Below, in pieces: positions 1 through 7,083 of a DNA stretch of 13,311 bases (position 1 is its first letter; every line of letters begins with the position of its first letter). The notes below the pieces were generated by a model. The model was not told the DNA's origin, made no database searches, and saw only the letters and a list, made by a program, of their open reading frames with translations. Both the position numbers and the translations under genes were made by a program. The stretch is taken from positions 1-13,311 of the forward strand of contig JADGNM010000023.1 in assembly GCA_017883485.1 (NCBI GenBank), given 5' to 3'. Source of the stretch: Methanosarcina sp. GTDB taxonomy: Archaea > Halobacteriota > Methanosarcinia > Methanosarcinales > Methanosarcinaceae.

Positions 1-240
1 TAGCATCAAGTTCGAGTCCTTTATCACTTGTGATAGTTTTCAACTAGCATTAGATATCGGTACAGTAATACGTGAAATTATATATTTGTTATCCCTTATC
101 ATAACGCCTATATTAGATTAAAATTTGGCTGTCTAATCAAATAAAGTCGTGAAAAAGCGAATTTTGTTCAGTTTCTATCAGCAGTTATTATTAAACTTCA
201 ATATCAATAATAATTCATCCTCGTAAAATACATAACTCAG

Positions 241-782
241 ATGGGGAAGAATATGAGAAAAGCTCTAATTATTTTGATAGCATTGTTTGGCATATTCCTA
301 GGGATAGGATGCACTGGTAACCAGGGTGGAAATCAAACTGGAGGTGGAGGTACAAATGAAACAGTGACTCCGGTTCAAGCAGTAACTGGCGCTATAAACC
401 AGACTGGAAACATGACTGGTAACATGACTGGTAACATGACTGGTAACATGACTGGTAACATGACTGGTAACATGATTGATAATCAAACAGGAATCGATGG
501 GAACGTGCCCGGCGGAATGAAACCGACCTTAATGGACTTTTCCGCAACAGGTGTGGACCTTGCAAAACACAAAAACCGATTCTTGAAGAACTCGAAAAAA
601 AGTACGGGGATAAGGTTATTTTTAATGTCATAGACGTGGATGAAAACCAGCAGCTTGCTTCAGAATACGGCATATACGCTGTTCCGACATTGATCATCTT
701 GAAAGATGGGATCGAAGTAAAGCGCTTTACAGGGGTAACCGAGGGCAGTGTACTAGCATCGGAACTCGATAAAATTCTCTAA
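241..782 (+). pseudogene. Thioredoxin-domain surface lipoprotein, frameshifted
   Basis: The first frame opens with a hydrophobic signal peptide and a lipobox-like LGIGC, so an exported, lipid-anchored protein is expected. A low-complexity linker of Asn-Met-Thr-Gly repeats follows, then the start of a thioredoxin fold (KPTLMDFSAT). At about 549-552 the frame breaks. ACA-GG-TGT-GGA-CCT-TGC reads T-W-C-G-P-C if a single T is restored, so the deletion lies in the Trp codon of the catalytic WCGPC motif. From TGT at 552 the other frame runs to TAA at 780-782 and contains the rest of a thioredoxin: KPILEELEKKYGDK, the cis-proline segment YAVPTLIILKDG and a C-terminal helix. As read, the product from 241 stops at 633 and has no active-site cysteines. 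The ATG at 253, five bases after GGGGA (243-247), is the likelier start. A programmed frameshift or a sequencing error cannot be excluded. Confidence 0.85.
397..492 (+). repeat. 12-bp tandem repeat encoding N-M-T-G sequons
   Basis: Five perfect copies of AACATGACTGGT lie at 409-468. They are flanked by degenerate units at 397-408 (encoding NQTG), 469-480 (NMID) and 481-492 (NQTG). The 12-base period keeps the reading frame, so copy-number change would only lengthen or shorten the linker. Most units encode an Asn-X-Thr N-glycosylation sequon. They form the linker between the lipid anchor and the thioredoxin domain of the broken lipoprotein. Confidence 0.93.
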
Positions 783-805
783 TTTTATGTTTTTCTGACA
801 AACTG

Positions 806-819
806 CCCGGGATTCCGGG
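806..819 (+). terminator. GC-rich hairpin after the thioredoxin gene
   Basis: CCCGG (806-810), loop GATT, CCGGG (815-819) form a perfect 5-bp stem 23 bases after the stop codon at 780-782. There is no strong T-run directly behind it, so a terminator or mRNA 3'-end stabiliser role is only inferred. A related sequence, CTGCCCGGAGATTTGG followed by AATCCGG, lies at about 2493-2515. Confidence 0.35.
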
Positions 820-985
820 AACCTGTGGCCAATCTTTTATCCAGACCTTCATCTTTTTCCTCCGATCCCATGTGACATTTTTAAGTATCTCTTATGTCAA
901 GTAGTAAATTCTATAACGTTTGCCTCAGAAATACCTGTAGCAATCTGGAAAATCTATGCCGGATCAGAAAACAGGAAATATTTCC

Positions 986-1867
986 ATGAAGATGAACCCA
1001 CGCTGTACCTATTGCCTGCTTTCAAGAGTACACTTCCAGTCTAAGCTTTCGACGGATGATGAAGACCTTATAAGCAAGACGATTAAGGAATGCCTTGGAG
1101 TTATGAATAAATATTATAACCCTGAAGCAGTTTCTGCGTCAATAGCCACTAAAATCCACAGGAAATGCTATGAAGTTCTGGAAGACAATGACCCTTATGC
1201 GGTAACAAAGAAACTCATCAACCAGGCAGCAATGAAAGTCCTGCCTGCAGCAAGAGAAAGAATTTATGAAAATTCCCCGGATAATGGAGAGCTTTTCAGG
1301 AGGGCAGTACTGGCTTCTGTAGTTGCTAATTATTTTGATTTCGGGATTATGGGTTTTGATGCCAGTGAGGACAAATTTGAGGCCGAATTTTTAAAATATT
1401 TCGAACGTGGACTTGATGTGGATGATACTCCTAAAATGCTTGGGCTCCTGCAGGATGTCGTTTACATTGCCGATAACTGTGGGGAGATTCTTTTTGATAT
1501 GATTGTTTTTGATATTATCAAAAAACTAGGAGGAAAAATAACTCTTGTAGTTCGCGGAGGGCCAATTCTTACGGATGTAACCTTAGAAGAAGTAAAGGAG
1601 TTTGAAATAGATAAAAAAGTTGACACGGTCATGACTACAGGCTCCAATGCAGTAGGCATCCTGATAGAAGAGGCTCCGGCCGAACTAATTAAAGTAATGA
1701 AGGACGCAACCCTTATCATCAGCAAAGGCATGGCCAATTACGAAACCCTTTCAGAGCATAACTACGGGCCTATTGCGTATATGCTTCTTACAAAGTGTGA
1801 GTGCGTAGCTGAGGACCTCGGACTCAAACCTGGCCTGATCGTTGCAAAGCTGATGAATTATCCTTAA
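986..1867 (+). CDS. DUF89 family metal-dependent phosphatase (archaeal subfamily)
   Basis: A 293-residue protein of the DUF89 (damage-control phosphatase) family. Characterised members are divalent-metal-dependent phosphatases thought to remove harmful phosphometabolites; the substrate here is unknown. Visible signatures, numbered from this start, are an N-terminal CxxC (RCTYC, C7 and C10) typical of the archaeal type, the metal-site motif IADNCGE (D163, N164), the strand VVRGGPILTDVT and the late motif ISKGMANYETL. The protein looks full length. The start at 986 gives MKMNPRCTYC, the usual short archaeal N-terminus, with AGGA at 973-976 as ribosome-binding site. An in-frame ATG at 956, six bases after a weaker GGA, would add ten residues (MPDQKTGNIS). 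The next gene downstream is the CooT-like gene, 129 bases on and with its own TATA-like sequence, so cotranscription is uncertain. Confidence 0.88.
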   Translation: MKMNPRCTYCLLSRVHFQSKLSTDDEDLISKTIKECLGVMNKYYNPEAVSASIATKIHRKCYEVLEDNDPYAVTKKLINQAAMKVLPAARERIYENSPDNGELFRRAVLASVVANYFDFGIMGFDASEDKFEAEFLKYFERGLDVDDTPKMLGLLQDVVYIADNCGEILFDMIVFDIIKKLGGKITLVVRGGPILTDVTLEEVKEFEIDKKVDTVMTTGSNAVGILIEEAPAELIKVMKDATLIISKGMANYETLSEHNYGPIAYMLLTKCECVAEDLGLKPGLIVAKLMNYP

Positions 1868-1878
1868 TAATTGAGTTC

Positions 1879-1898
1879 TTTATAAAGGTATATAAAAC
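1879..1898 (+). promoter_or_regulatory. TATA-like promoter of the CooT-family gene
   Basis: Two overlapping TATA-like sequences, CTTTATAAAG (about 1879-1888) and GGTATATAAAAC (1887-1898), lie just after the DUF89 stop. Archaeal transcription usually starts about 25 bases downstream, here around 1908-1922. That puts the start of the mRNA close to the upstream ATG at 1925 and leaves a leader of roughly 75-90 bases before the preferred ATG at 1997. Confidence 0.5.
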
Positions 1899-1996
1899 TG
1901 ATACCTAATCAAATTGGAAAACTAATGACCAGACAGATTACAGCGAAACAAACTGCAAAGAAACAAACTAGAAAAGATTTATTGGAGAAATTGAAC

Positions 1997-2185
1997 ATGT
2001 GCGAACTTAATGTTATCATGCTTCGCGGCGACAGTCGTGAAAGGATTATGGATTCAGTGGCAAAGATTCTGGTTGAAGGAAATTCAATCCAGCTTACAGG
2101 AATTTTCGGGGATAAAATGACTATCGAAGGCTCAATAAAGGAGGTTAACATCTCCCGTGGAGAAGCCCTTATTCTTGCGGACTGA
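1997..2185 (+). CDS. CooT family nickel-binding protein
   Basis: A 62-residue protein beginning Met-Cys and reading MCELNVIMLRGDSRER, then a short beta-rich body with LTGIFGDKMTIEGSIKEVN. This is the pattern of the CooT family (Pfam group once called a predicted RNA-binding protein). In Rhodospirillum rubrum, CooT is a small dimeric protein that binds nickel through Cys2 and serves carbon monoxide dehydrogenase maturation. Methanogens have high nickel needs (CODH/acetyl-CoA synthase, F430, hydrogenases), so a nickel role is plausible but inferred. The start at 1997 is chosen because it places the conserved Cys at position 2 and follows GGAGA at 1985-1989. The in-frame ATG at 1925 would add a 24-residue basic extension and bury that Cys; the TATA position makes this longer form possible. 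Confidence 0.8.
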   Translation: MCELNVIMLRGDSRERIMDSVAKILVEGNSIQLTGIFGDKMTIEGSIKEVNISRGEALILAD

Positions 2186-2601
2186 ATTTCTTATTTTTAC
2201 TTTAATTCTCTGGAAAAAGGTCTGGGAGCTCCGGAAACTCTGAATCGCTCTTCTATTTTCTTTAACCGATAAGATCTGTTCTGGAAAAGCATTTATCTGT
2301 TCTTATCTATAACCTCAATGTGATCTAAAATATCAAAAATAGGAGTAGAGCCATAACATTCAAGATATTATCTACTAGACGAGTATTTTGGATCACGTAT
2401 CGGGCAGTTTGCAGCAACTATTTAACTTATAGAAAAATTATAATCTACCAATATACATAATTTATGTATAAACTTTGGACTGACATTAACTACTGCCCGG
2501 AGATTTGGAATCCGGAAAAATTGTGTTTTCAGCTGTTTAGGGTAATATTTTAGATTATATCCTGAATTGAATCGAAAAGCATTAAACAGGACAGGATAAC
2601 A
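2186..2601. other. Intergenic region upstream of gap, no gene seen
   Basis: No convincing ORF or RNA gene was found in these 416 bases. The first 25 bases are T-rich (2188-2212) and could end transcription of the CooT gene. Further in are a perfect 19-bp palindrome (2452-2470), a CCGGA/TCCGG inverted repeat (2497-2515) and a TATA-like TTAGATTATATCC around 2550-2562. The last sits about 40-50 bases before the gap start codon and is the best promoter candidate for gap. Confidence 0.6.
2452..2470. promoter_or_regulatory. 19-bp perfect palindrome upstream of gap
   Basis: TATACATAA, one central T and TTATGTATA form an exact 9+1+9 inverted repeat about 130 bases before the gap start. It is AT-rich, so it may be an operator, part of a TATA region or a chance structure. 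A shorter palindrome with the same TATACAT half-site lies upstream of the homocitrate synthase gene at 5592-5603. Confidence 0.45.
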
Positions 2602-3627
2602 ATGGTTAAAGCAAAGATTGCAGTAAATGGTTACGGAACCATAGGGAAAAGAGTTGCAGACGGCGTCAGGGCTCAGGACGATATGGAAGTTGTGGGAGTT
2701 TCCAAGACAAAGCCCAACTATGAGGCTGCAGTAGCCCGCAAGCTGGGATATGATATATACGCCCCTGCTGAGAATATGGGAGCTTTTGAGAAGGCAGGAA
2801 TGCCGGCAGCCGGTTCAATTGAAGAAATGCTGGAAAAGTCTGACCTGGTTGTGGACTGTACTCCAGGGGGAGTCGGGGAATCAAATAAGCCTTTGTATGA
2901 GAAAATCGGAATAAAGACAATCTGGCAGGGAGGCGAGAGCCACACGATTGCAGGTTTCTCCTTTAATGCGGCCAGTAATTACGAACAGGCCGTGGGCCGC
3001 AACCTGGTAAGGGTTGTCTCCTGTAACACCACAGGGCTTTGCAGGGCCATTTCAACTATAGACAGGGCACTTGGAGTAAATAAGGTAAGGGCAAATATTG
3101 CACGAAGAGCAGTCGATCCCAATGATATTAAAAAAGGACCAGTTGATGCAATCGTACTAGACCCGGTTAAACTTCCGTCGCATCACGGGCCTGATGTTAG
3201 GAGTGTACTCCCGCAAATCAACATAACTACTGCAGCCTTAAAAGTTCCAACAACTGAGATGCATATACATACTGTGAATATGGAAGTTAACAGTGATTGC
3301 ACTGCAGAAGACATCAAGAAAATTTTCTCATCCGAGTCAAGGATACGTTTCGTTGGGAATGGTATTACTGCTACATCCGAAATTATGGAAGTTGCCAGGG
3401 ATCTTGGACACCGCAGAAGCGACGTGTGGGAGAACTGCATCTGGCCAGAATCCATAGCGGTGAATGATAGGGAATTCACCTATTTCCAGGCTATCCACCA
3501 GGAAGCTGTTACAATCCCCGAAAATATAGATGCAATCAGGGCTATGATGCAATTGGAAACTGATGGTGCAAAGTCAATTGAGAAAACAAACAAAGCCCTT
3601 GGGCTGTCCAATGATTGGATTATGTAA
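2602..3627 (+). CDS. gap: Type II glyceraldehyde-3-phosphate dehydrogenase (archaeal)
   Basis: A 341-residue enzyme, full length for archaeal phosphorylating GAPDH. It interconverts glyceraldehyde-3-phosphate and 1,3-bisphosphoglycerate with NAD(P), in methanogens mainly for gluconeogenesis. The N-terminal Rossmann motif is VNGYGTIGKRVADG (about residues 8-21). The archaeal hallmark DCTPGGVGESN follows near residue 85, and the catalytic nucleophile is C141 in VVSCNTTGLCR. The histidine-rich strand MHIHTVNMEVNSDC lies near residue 220, and the C-terminal segment is VWENCIWPESI. The ATG at 2602 follows AGGACAGGAT and opens with the conserved VKAKIAVNGYGTIG, so the start is secure. The gene stands alone between its own upstream region and a tandem hairpin after the stop. 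The next genes (FBPase/IMPase and NAD kinase) are functionally related. Confidence 0.97.
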   Translation: MVKAKIAVNGYGTIGKRVADGVRAQDDMEVVGVSKTKPNYEAAVARKLGYDIYAPAENMGAFEKAGMPAAGSIEEMLEKSDLVVDCTPGGVGESNKPLYEKIGIKTIWQGGESHTIAGFSFNAASNYEQAVGRNLVRVVSCNTTGLCRAISTIDRALGVNKVRANIARRAVDPNDIKKGPVDAIVLDPVKLPSHHGPDVRSVLPQINITTAALKVPTTEMHIHTVNMEVNSDCTAEDIKKIFSSESRIRFVGNGITATSEIMEVARDLGHRRSDVWENCIWPESIAVNDREFTYFQAIHQEAVTIPENIDAIRAMMQLETDGAKSIEKTNKALGLSNDWIM

Positions 3628-3639
3628 CAAAACAAGGCT

Positions 3640-3700
3640 GAGAATCCAGATTCTCTGCGGAGACTCCGGCTCTTGAGGACTCCGGATTCGTTCCGAATCC
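3640..3700 (+). terminator. Two hairpins after gap
   Basis: Two perfect inverted repeats lie in the 130 bases between gap and the phosphatase gene. GAGAATC-CA-GATTCTC occupies 3640-3655 and GGATTCG-TTC-CGAATCC occupies 3684-3700. The second is followed by a pyrimidine stretch (CCTTTCT). Between them GACTCCGG occurs twice. They fit a terminator or 3'-end structure for gap, but could also be short dispersed palindromes. Confidence 0.5.
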
Positions 3701-3757
3701 CCTTTCTACATCTGGATAATGGAATTTGGAATCTTTAATTAGAAAACTGACCCAGAT

Positions 3758-4555
3758 ATGAATTCAGCAGATTCAAGCCTTTTGAAATTATCTCGGGAAG
3801 CTTTTAGAGCTGCATCGGATTCCATCTCTGACCTTACAGGCACTGATGCCGCAGGTATTATTGTCCGTATGGGAGCCGATGGGACACCAACTGCTAAAAT
3901 AGATATTGCGGCAGAGGACGCTATCGTCGAGGTTCTTAAAGCTGATGGCAGGTCTATGAGGATTATCAGTGAGGAACTGGGAGAGCGTATTCTAGGAAAT
4001 TCTCCCGAATTTTCTGTTGTTATTGACCCCCTTGATGGAACCTACAATGCTTCCGTAGGCATTCCCTTTTATAACGTCTCAATAGCTGTTGCCTCTCTTA
4101 ACCTCTCATATGTGAAATTCGGGTATGTGAGTAATCTTGCATTGTGCGAGGAATATTACGCAGAAGCCGGAAAAGGGGCTTACCTCAATGGGAAAAGGGT
4201 CAAAACTTCCATGAATTCTGAGCTGAGGGAGCTGTGTGTCTGTGTGTACGGATACCGGCAAAATGTGGAGAGAACCCGAAAGATATACAAAAATGTCCGA
4301 AGGGTAAGGCTGTTTGGGAGTGTTGCGCTCGAACTGTGCTATGTAGCCTCAGGCAGGCTTGATGCTCTTGTGGACGTCCGAAGAGCTCTGCGCGTGACTG
4401 ATGTGGCTGCAGGACAACTCATCCTGACAGAAGCCGGTGGGCTTGTTACAGACGGGGGGGGAAACTCTTTAAAGCTTCCTGATAATGTTACCTCAAGGGT
4501 TGAGATAGTAGCGTCCAACGGACGTGTGCATGAGAAGCTCTTAAAATTACTTTAA
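3758..4555 (+). CDS. FBPase/IMPase-superfamily phosphatase (possible NADP phosphatase)
   Basis: A 265-residue member of the inositol monophosphatase superfamily. Archaeal relatives hydrolyse fructose-1,6-bisphosphate and inositol phosphates, and some act on NADP. Metal-site motifs are all present: SEE (E72, E73), DPLDGT (D90, D93) and the C-terminal TDVAAGQLILTEAGG with D215. Two family features differ: the usual Trp before that Asp is Thr214, and DPLDGT is followed by YNA rather than the common TNF. The stop codon is only 10 bases before the NAD kinase start, and the ribosome-binding site of nadK directly abuts it, so the two are surely cotranscribed. In M. jannaschii a phosphatase of this family is fused to NAD kinase (MJ0917), which makes NADP phosphatase a serious alternative to FBPase. 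A G8 run at 4454-4461 encodes GGG and is slip-prone, but the frame is intact. Confidence 0.88.
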   Translation: MNSADSSLLKLSREAFRAASDSISDLTGTDAAGIIVRMGADGTPTAKIDIAAEDAIVEVLKADGRSMRIISEELGERILGNSPEFSVVIDPLDGTYNASVGIPFYNVSIAVASLNLSYVKFGYVSNLALCEEYYAEAGKGAYLNGKRVKTSMNSELRELCVCVYGYRQNVERTRKIYKNVRRVRLFGSVALELCYVASGRLDALVDVRRALRVTDVAAGQLILTEAGGLVTDGGGNSLKLPDNVTSRVEIVASNGRVHEKLLKLL

Positions 4556-4565
4556 GGAGGATATA

Positions 4566-5393
4566 TTGGCGATAAAAAAGATAGGAATCTCCTCGCGCTG
4601 CGACAGGCCCGAAGTAATTGAAATGGTCAGGACAATTCTTGCCAATTTCAGTTCGAAGGTACAGATCTTTGTCGCCACTCCCACAGCTGATGTACTAGGA
4701 ATAAAAGGCACTCCGGTTGAAAGAATGCGGGAGGAGGGAGTGGAACTGATCATAAGTGTCGGAGGTGACGGCACTGTCCTACGTAACATTGCCAAGATGA
4801 AAGACCCTCTTCCTATACTCGGGATTAATATGGGTACGCTCGGTTTTCTCGTTGATGTGGAACCTGAAGACACTATTGAGACTATAGAGGAAGTTCTTTA
4901 CGGTTTTTCGTATCTTGAGAGGATGAGAGTAGATGTCTTCCTTAACGGGGAAATGCTTGAGACCGCCACCAACGAGATTGCGATAATGTCAGCAAAGCCC
5001 GCGAAAATTATCCAGTTTCAAGTCCATGTGAGCGGCTGCCTTCTTGAGGATATGCGTGCGGACGGTGTGGTTTTTGCAACCCCGACAGGCTCGACTGCCT
5101 ATGCGATGAGCGCAGGTGGCCCAATTGTAAACCCGAGGATAAATGCGATCGTAGTCGTCCCTGTTGCCCCTTTCAAACTCTCTTCAAGGCCCTGGGTTAT
5201 CCCGTCTGACAGCGAGATTACAGTTAGACTGTCGGCCCCAGGAAAAGAAGCTGTAATTGCAATTGACGGGCAGAAATCCTACCGAATCAGGCCTGATGAT
5301 ATCGTTAAACTTAAGAAATCAAAATTCCCGGCACGCTTTGTGAAAATTTCGGATACCTGTTTTTATGAAAGAGTCCAGAAAAAACTCACCTGA
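4566..5393 (+). CDS. nadK: NAD kinase
   Basis: A 275-residue ATP/polyphosphate-NAD kinase that phosphorylates NAD to NADP. Diagnostic motifs are the nucleotide-binding GGDGT (G66-T70, catalytic D68), NMGTLGFL, TNEIAI (N136, E137) and ATPTGSTAYAMSAGGP (around 171-186). Length is normal. The start is TTG at 4566: it follows AAGGAGG (4554-4560), a near-perfect ribosome-binding site at five-base spacing, and gives the expected MAIKKIGISSR N-terminus. The gene is the second of a two-gene unit with the FBPase/IMPase-family phosphatase, which suggests joint control of NADP level. NADP made here could serve the archaeal GAPDH encoded just upstream and F420-dependent NADP reduction; that link is inferred. 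Confidence 0.96.
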   Translation: MAIKKIGISSRCDRPEVIEMVRTILANFSSKVQIFVATPTADVLGIKGTPVERMREEGVELIISVGGDGTVLRNIAKMKDPLPILGINMGTLGFLVDVEPEDTIETIEEVLYGFSYLERMRVDVFLNGEMLETATNEIAIMSAKPAKIIQFQVHVSGCLLEDMRADGVVFATPTGSTAYAMSAGGPIVNPRINAIVVVPVAPFKLSSRPWVIPSDSEITVRLSAPGKEAVIAIDGQKSYRIRPDDIVKLKKSKFPARFVKISDTCFYERVQKKLT

Positions 5394-5790
5394 GAAAATT
5401 ATCTTATTCAAATTTTAACTTCTCTTGTAAGCTTGAATTTTTCCTGCAAGCTTGAATCTTTGGAACCTTCTAACTTAAAAGCATTCTTAAATAAACTTCT
5501 CAATTGAGTCAATGTGTCTAAAATAAATTTCTCATGTTCCATATTGTAAAAATGTTGCCGGCGGAAGTGATTTTCCTCCAAGGAAAACATTTATACATGT
5601 ATAGGTAAAGCTATGCTTAAATTTGCTTAATTTTGACAAGACACAATATTTTTTACTTTTAGGGACCTTTGAATCCTGGTACTTCCTTATTCAAGCCTTT
5701 AATTTACTTTCAGGCAGTTCATGTATCTATATATCATTAAAAATAATCAAAAATGCCCCAAAATGACGAAAATCACAGGAAACAGCAACT
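5394..5790. other. Intergenic region upstream of aksA, no gene seen
   Basis: No gene is supported in these 397 bases. It holds a 19-bp direct tandem duplication (5423-5441 and 5442-5460, 16 of 19 identical, core AAGCTTGAAT), a 12-bp palindrome (5592-5603), T-rich stretches around 5640-5660 and AT-rich TATA-like sequence near 5723-5742. A promoter for the downstream gene is expected here. A 60-codon minus-strand frame (5590-5408) was considered and not accepted. Confidence 0.55.
5592..5603. promoter_or_regulatory. 12-bp palindrome TATACATGTATA
   Basis: TATACATGTATA is a perfect palindrome about 190 bases before the aksA start. It could be a TATA element or an operator. Its TATACAT half-site matches the larger palindrome upstream of gap (2452-2470). 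The leader would be long if transcription started near it. Confidence 0.35.
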
Positions 5791-7008
5791 ATGTCAGAGA
5801 GCGAGCAGTATTCAAGAAATACATTAATGGACTTTATCGAACATCGACCCCTGGATATCGAAATCTGTGACGTGACGCTCCGCGATGGGGAACAGACCCC
5901 AGGCGTTTTATTCACGCAAGAACAAAAACTGGCAGTTGCCAGCGAGCTTGATTCCATGGGCATTGAGGTTATAGAAGCCGGATTTCCAGTAGTTTCCGAA
6001 AACGAGAAAGAGATCGTAAAGGCACTTGCAAATCAGGGCTTTAATGCAAAGATCTGCTGCCTCTCTAGAGCAATAAAAGGGGATGTTGATGCTGCTCTGG
6101 AATGCGATGTCGATATTGTAAGCATTTTCATCGCAATGTCAGACATGCATCTCAAATACAAGTACCATAGAGGTCTTGATGAAATGCTCGGCTGCGCCAA
6201 GGAAGCCATCGAATACGCAACCGACCACGGGTTAAAAGTCCGTTTCGCAGCCGAAGATTCAAGCCGTACTCCAATCGACCGTCTCAAGGAGGCTTTCAAA
6301 GAAGTTGAGACCGAATGTAAGGTGCAGTATTTGAGCCTTGCGGATACAGTAGGCATCCTGAACCCAACCACAACCAACTACCTCGTAAGCGAGATTTACA
6401 AATCGGTTAATACGTCCATCTGTATTCACTGCCACGACGATCTTGGCATGGCCACGGCAAATACCCTTGCAGCTGCCGAAGCCGGGGCAAAGCAACTCCA
6501 CACAACAGTCAACGGGATCGGAGAGAGGGCAGGAAATGCTTCCCTTGAAGAAGTGATAGTCGCCCTCAGGGTGCAATATGGGATTGACCGCTATGATACC
6601 ACAAAGCTGACTGAACTTTCCAAAATGGTCTCCAAATATTCGGGCATCACACCCTCAGCCAACAAAGCCATCGTCGGGCAAAATGCTTTCTCCCACGAAT
6701 CCGGAATCCATGTCGCAGCAATCCTGGAAGAGCCGCGCACCTACGAACTCTTCCTTCCGGAGATGGTTGGCGGCAAGCGCAACCTCATCGTCGGAAAACA
6801 TACCGGCAAAAAAGCCTTAAAAGGCATCATCAACAGCATCGGTTTCTGCCTTGAGCGGGACGAACTCTGTGCCCTCATCGAAATGGTCAAGGTCTGCACG
6901 GAAGAGAAGCACAAAAGCATCTCTAGAGAACATCTCGAAAAGCTAATCGCCCAGGTCAGGCAGGAAAAGGGAATTGCAGGCAAGGGAGAAGAAAGGGTTT
7001 CTATCTGA
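5791..7008 (+). CDS. aksA: Homocitrate synthase AksA-like (coenzyme B biosynthesis)
   Basis: A 405-residue enzyme of the DRE-TIM metallolyase (alpha-isopropylmalate/homocitrate synthase) family. It condenses acetyl-CoA with a 2-oxoacid. Motifs are [13 protein letters not shown] (R31, D32), AEDSSRTP, the metal-binding [10 protein letters not shown] (H213, H215), NGIGERAGN (241-249) and the later [11 protein letters not shown]. The protein ends shortly after the (beta/alpha)8 barrel and its helical subdomain. It lacks the C-terminal allosteric domain that makes LeuA and CimA about 490-520 residues long, which favours AksA (MJ0503-like, about 406 residues). AksA starts the 2-oxoacid chain elongation that leads to the 7-mercaptoheptanoyl part of coenzyme B, essential in methanogenesis. 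Isopropylmalate or citramalate synthase are the alternatives. AGGAAA lies about 11 bases before the ATG at 5791. No partner genes are adjacent. Confidence 0.87.
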   Translation: MSESEQYSRNTLMDFIEHRPLDIEICDVTLRDGEQTPGVLFTQEQKLAVASELDSMGIEVIEAGFPVVSENEKEIVKALANQGFNAKICCLSRAIKGDVDAALECDVDIVSIFIAMSDMHLKYKYHRGLDEMLGCAKEAIEYATDHGLKVRFAAEDSSRTPIDRLKEAFKEVETECKVQYLSLADTVGILNPTTTNYLVSEIYKSVNTSICIHCHDDLGMATANTLAAAEAGAKQLHTTVNGIGERAGNASLEEVIVALRVQYGIDRYDTTKLTELSKMVSKYSGITPSANKAIVGQNAFSHESGIHVAAILEEPRTYELFLPEMVGGKRNLIVGKHTGKKALKGIINSIGFCLERDELCALIEMVKVCTEEKHKSISREHLEKLIAQVRQEKGIAGKGEERVSI

Positions 7009-7018
7009 AAGCCCCTGA

Positions 7019-7072
7019 TTCTTTAAGTTTACCCTTTTAACCCACTTTCTCACTTTCTTACTTCTTTCCCAT
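7019..7072 (+). terminator. Pyrimidine-rich tract after aksA
   Basis: Just after the aksA stop the plus strand is almost purely C and T, with several runs of three or four T (for example CTTTCTCACTTTCTTACTTC). Archaeal transcription often ends at T-rich stretches without a hairpin. The tract lies between aksA and the oppositely oriented DUF3160 pseudogene. Confidence 0.4.
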
Positions 7073-7083
7073 TCAACTAAAAA

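Noticed and set aside
5..40. A tRNA T-loop-like GTTCGAGTCC at 10-19 and a TATCAC-TT-GTGATA inverted repeat at 22-35.
   Set aside because: The bases flanking the T-loop-like sequence do not form a T-stem, and no acceptor or anticodon arm is visible. The inverted repeat is short and no gene boundary lies near it.
397..492. CRISPR array reading of the regular repeats.
   Set aside because: The units are 12 bases, directly tandem without spacers, and lie in a coding frame.
298..697. Minus-strand frames across the N-M-T-G repeat.
   Set aside because: They are repeat-driven shadows (HVTS and YQSC runs) with no start signals; the plus-strand lipoprotein explains the sequence.
4454..4461. The G8 run in the FBPase/IMPase-family gene as a frameshift site.
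   Set aside because: The frame is intact across it and the downstream residues still match the family C-terminus.
5408..5590. A 60-codon minus-strand frame between nadK and aksA.
   Set aside because: It has no recognisable family. Its ATG touches the TATACATGTATA palindrome, leaving no room for a normal promoter or ribosome-binding site, and part of it is the 19-bp duplication. Chance is more likely.
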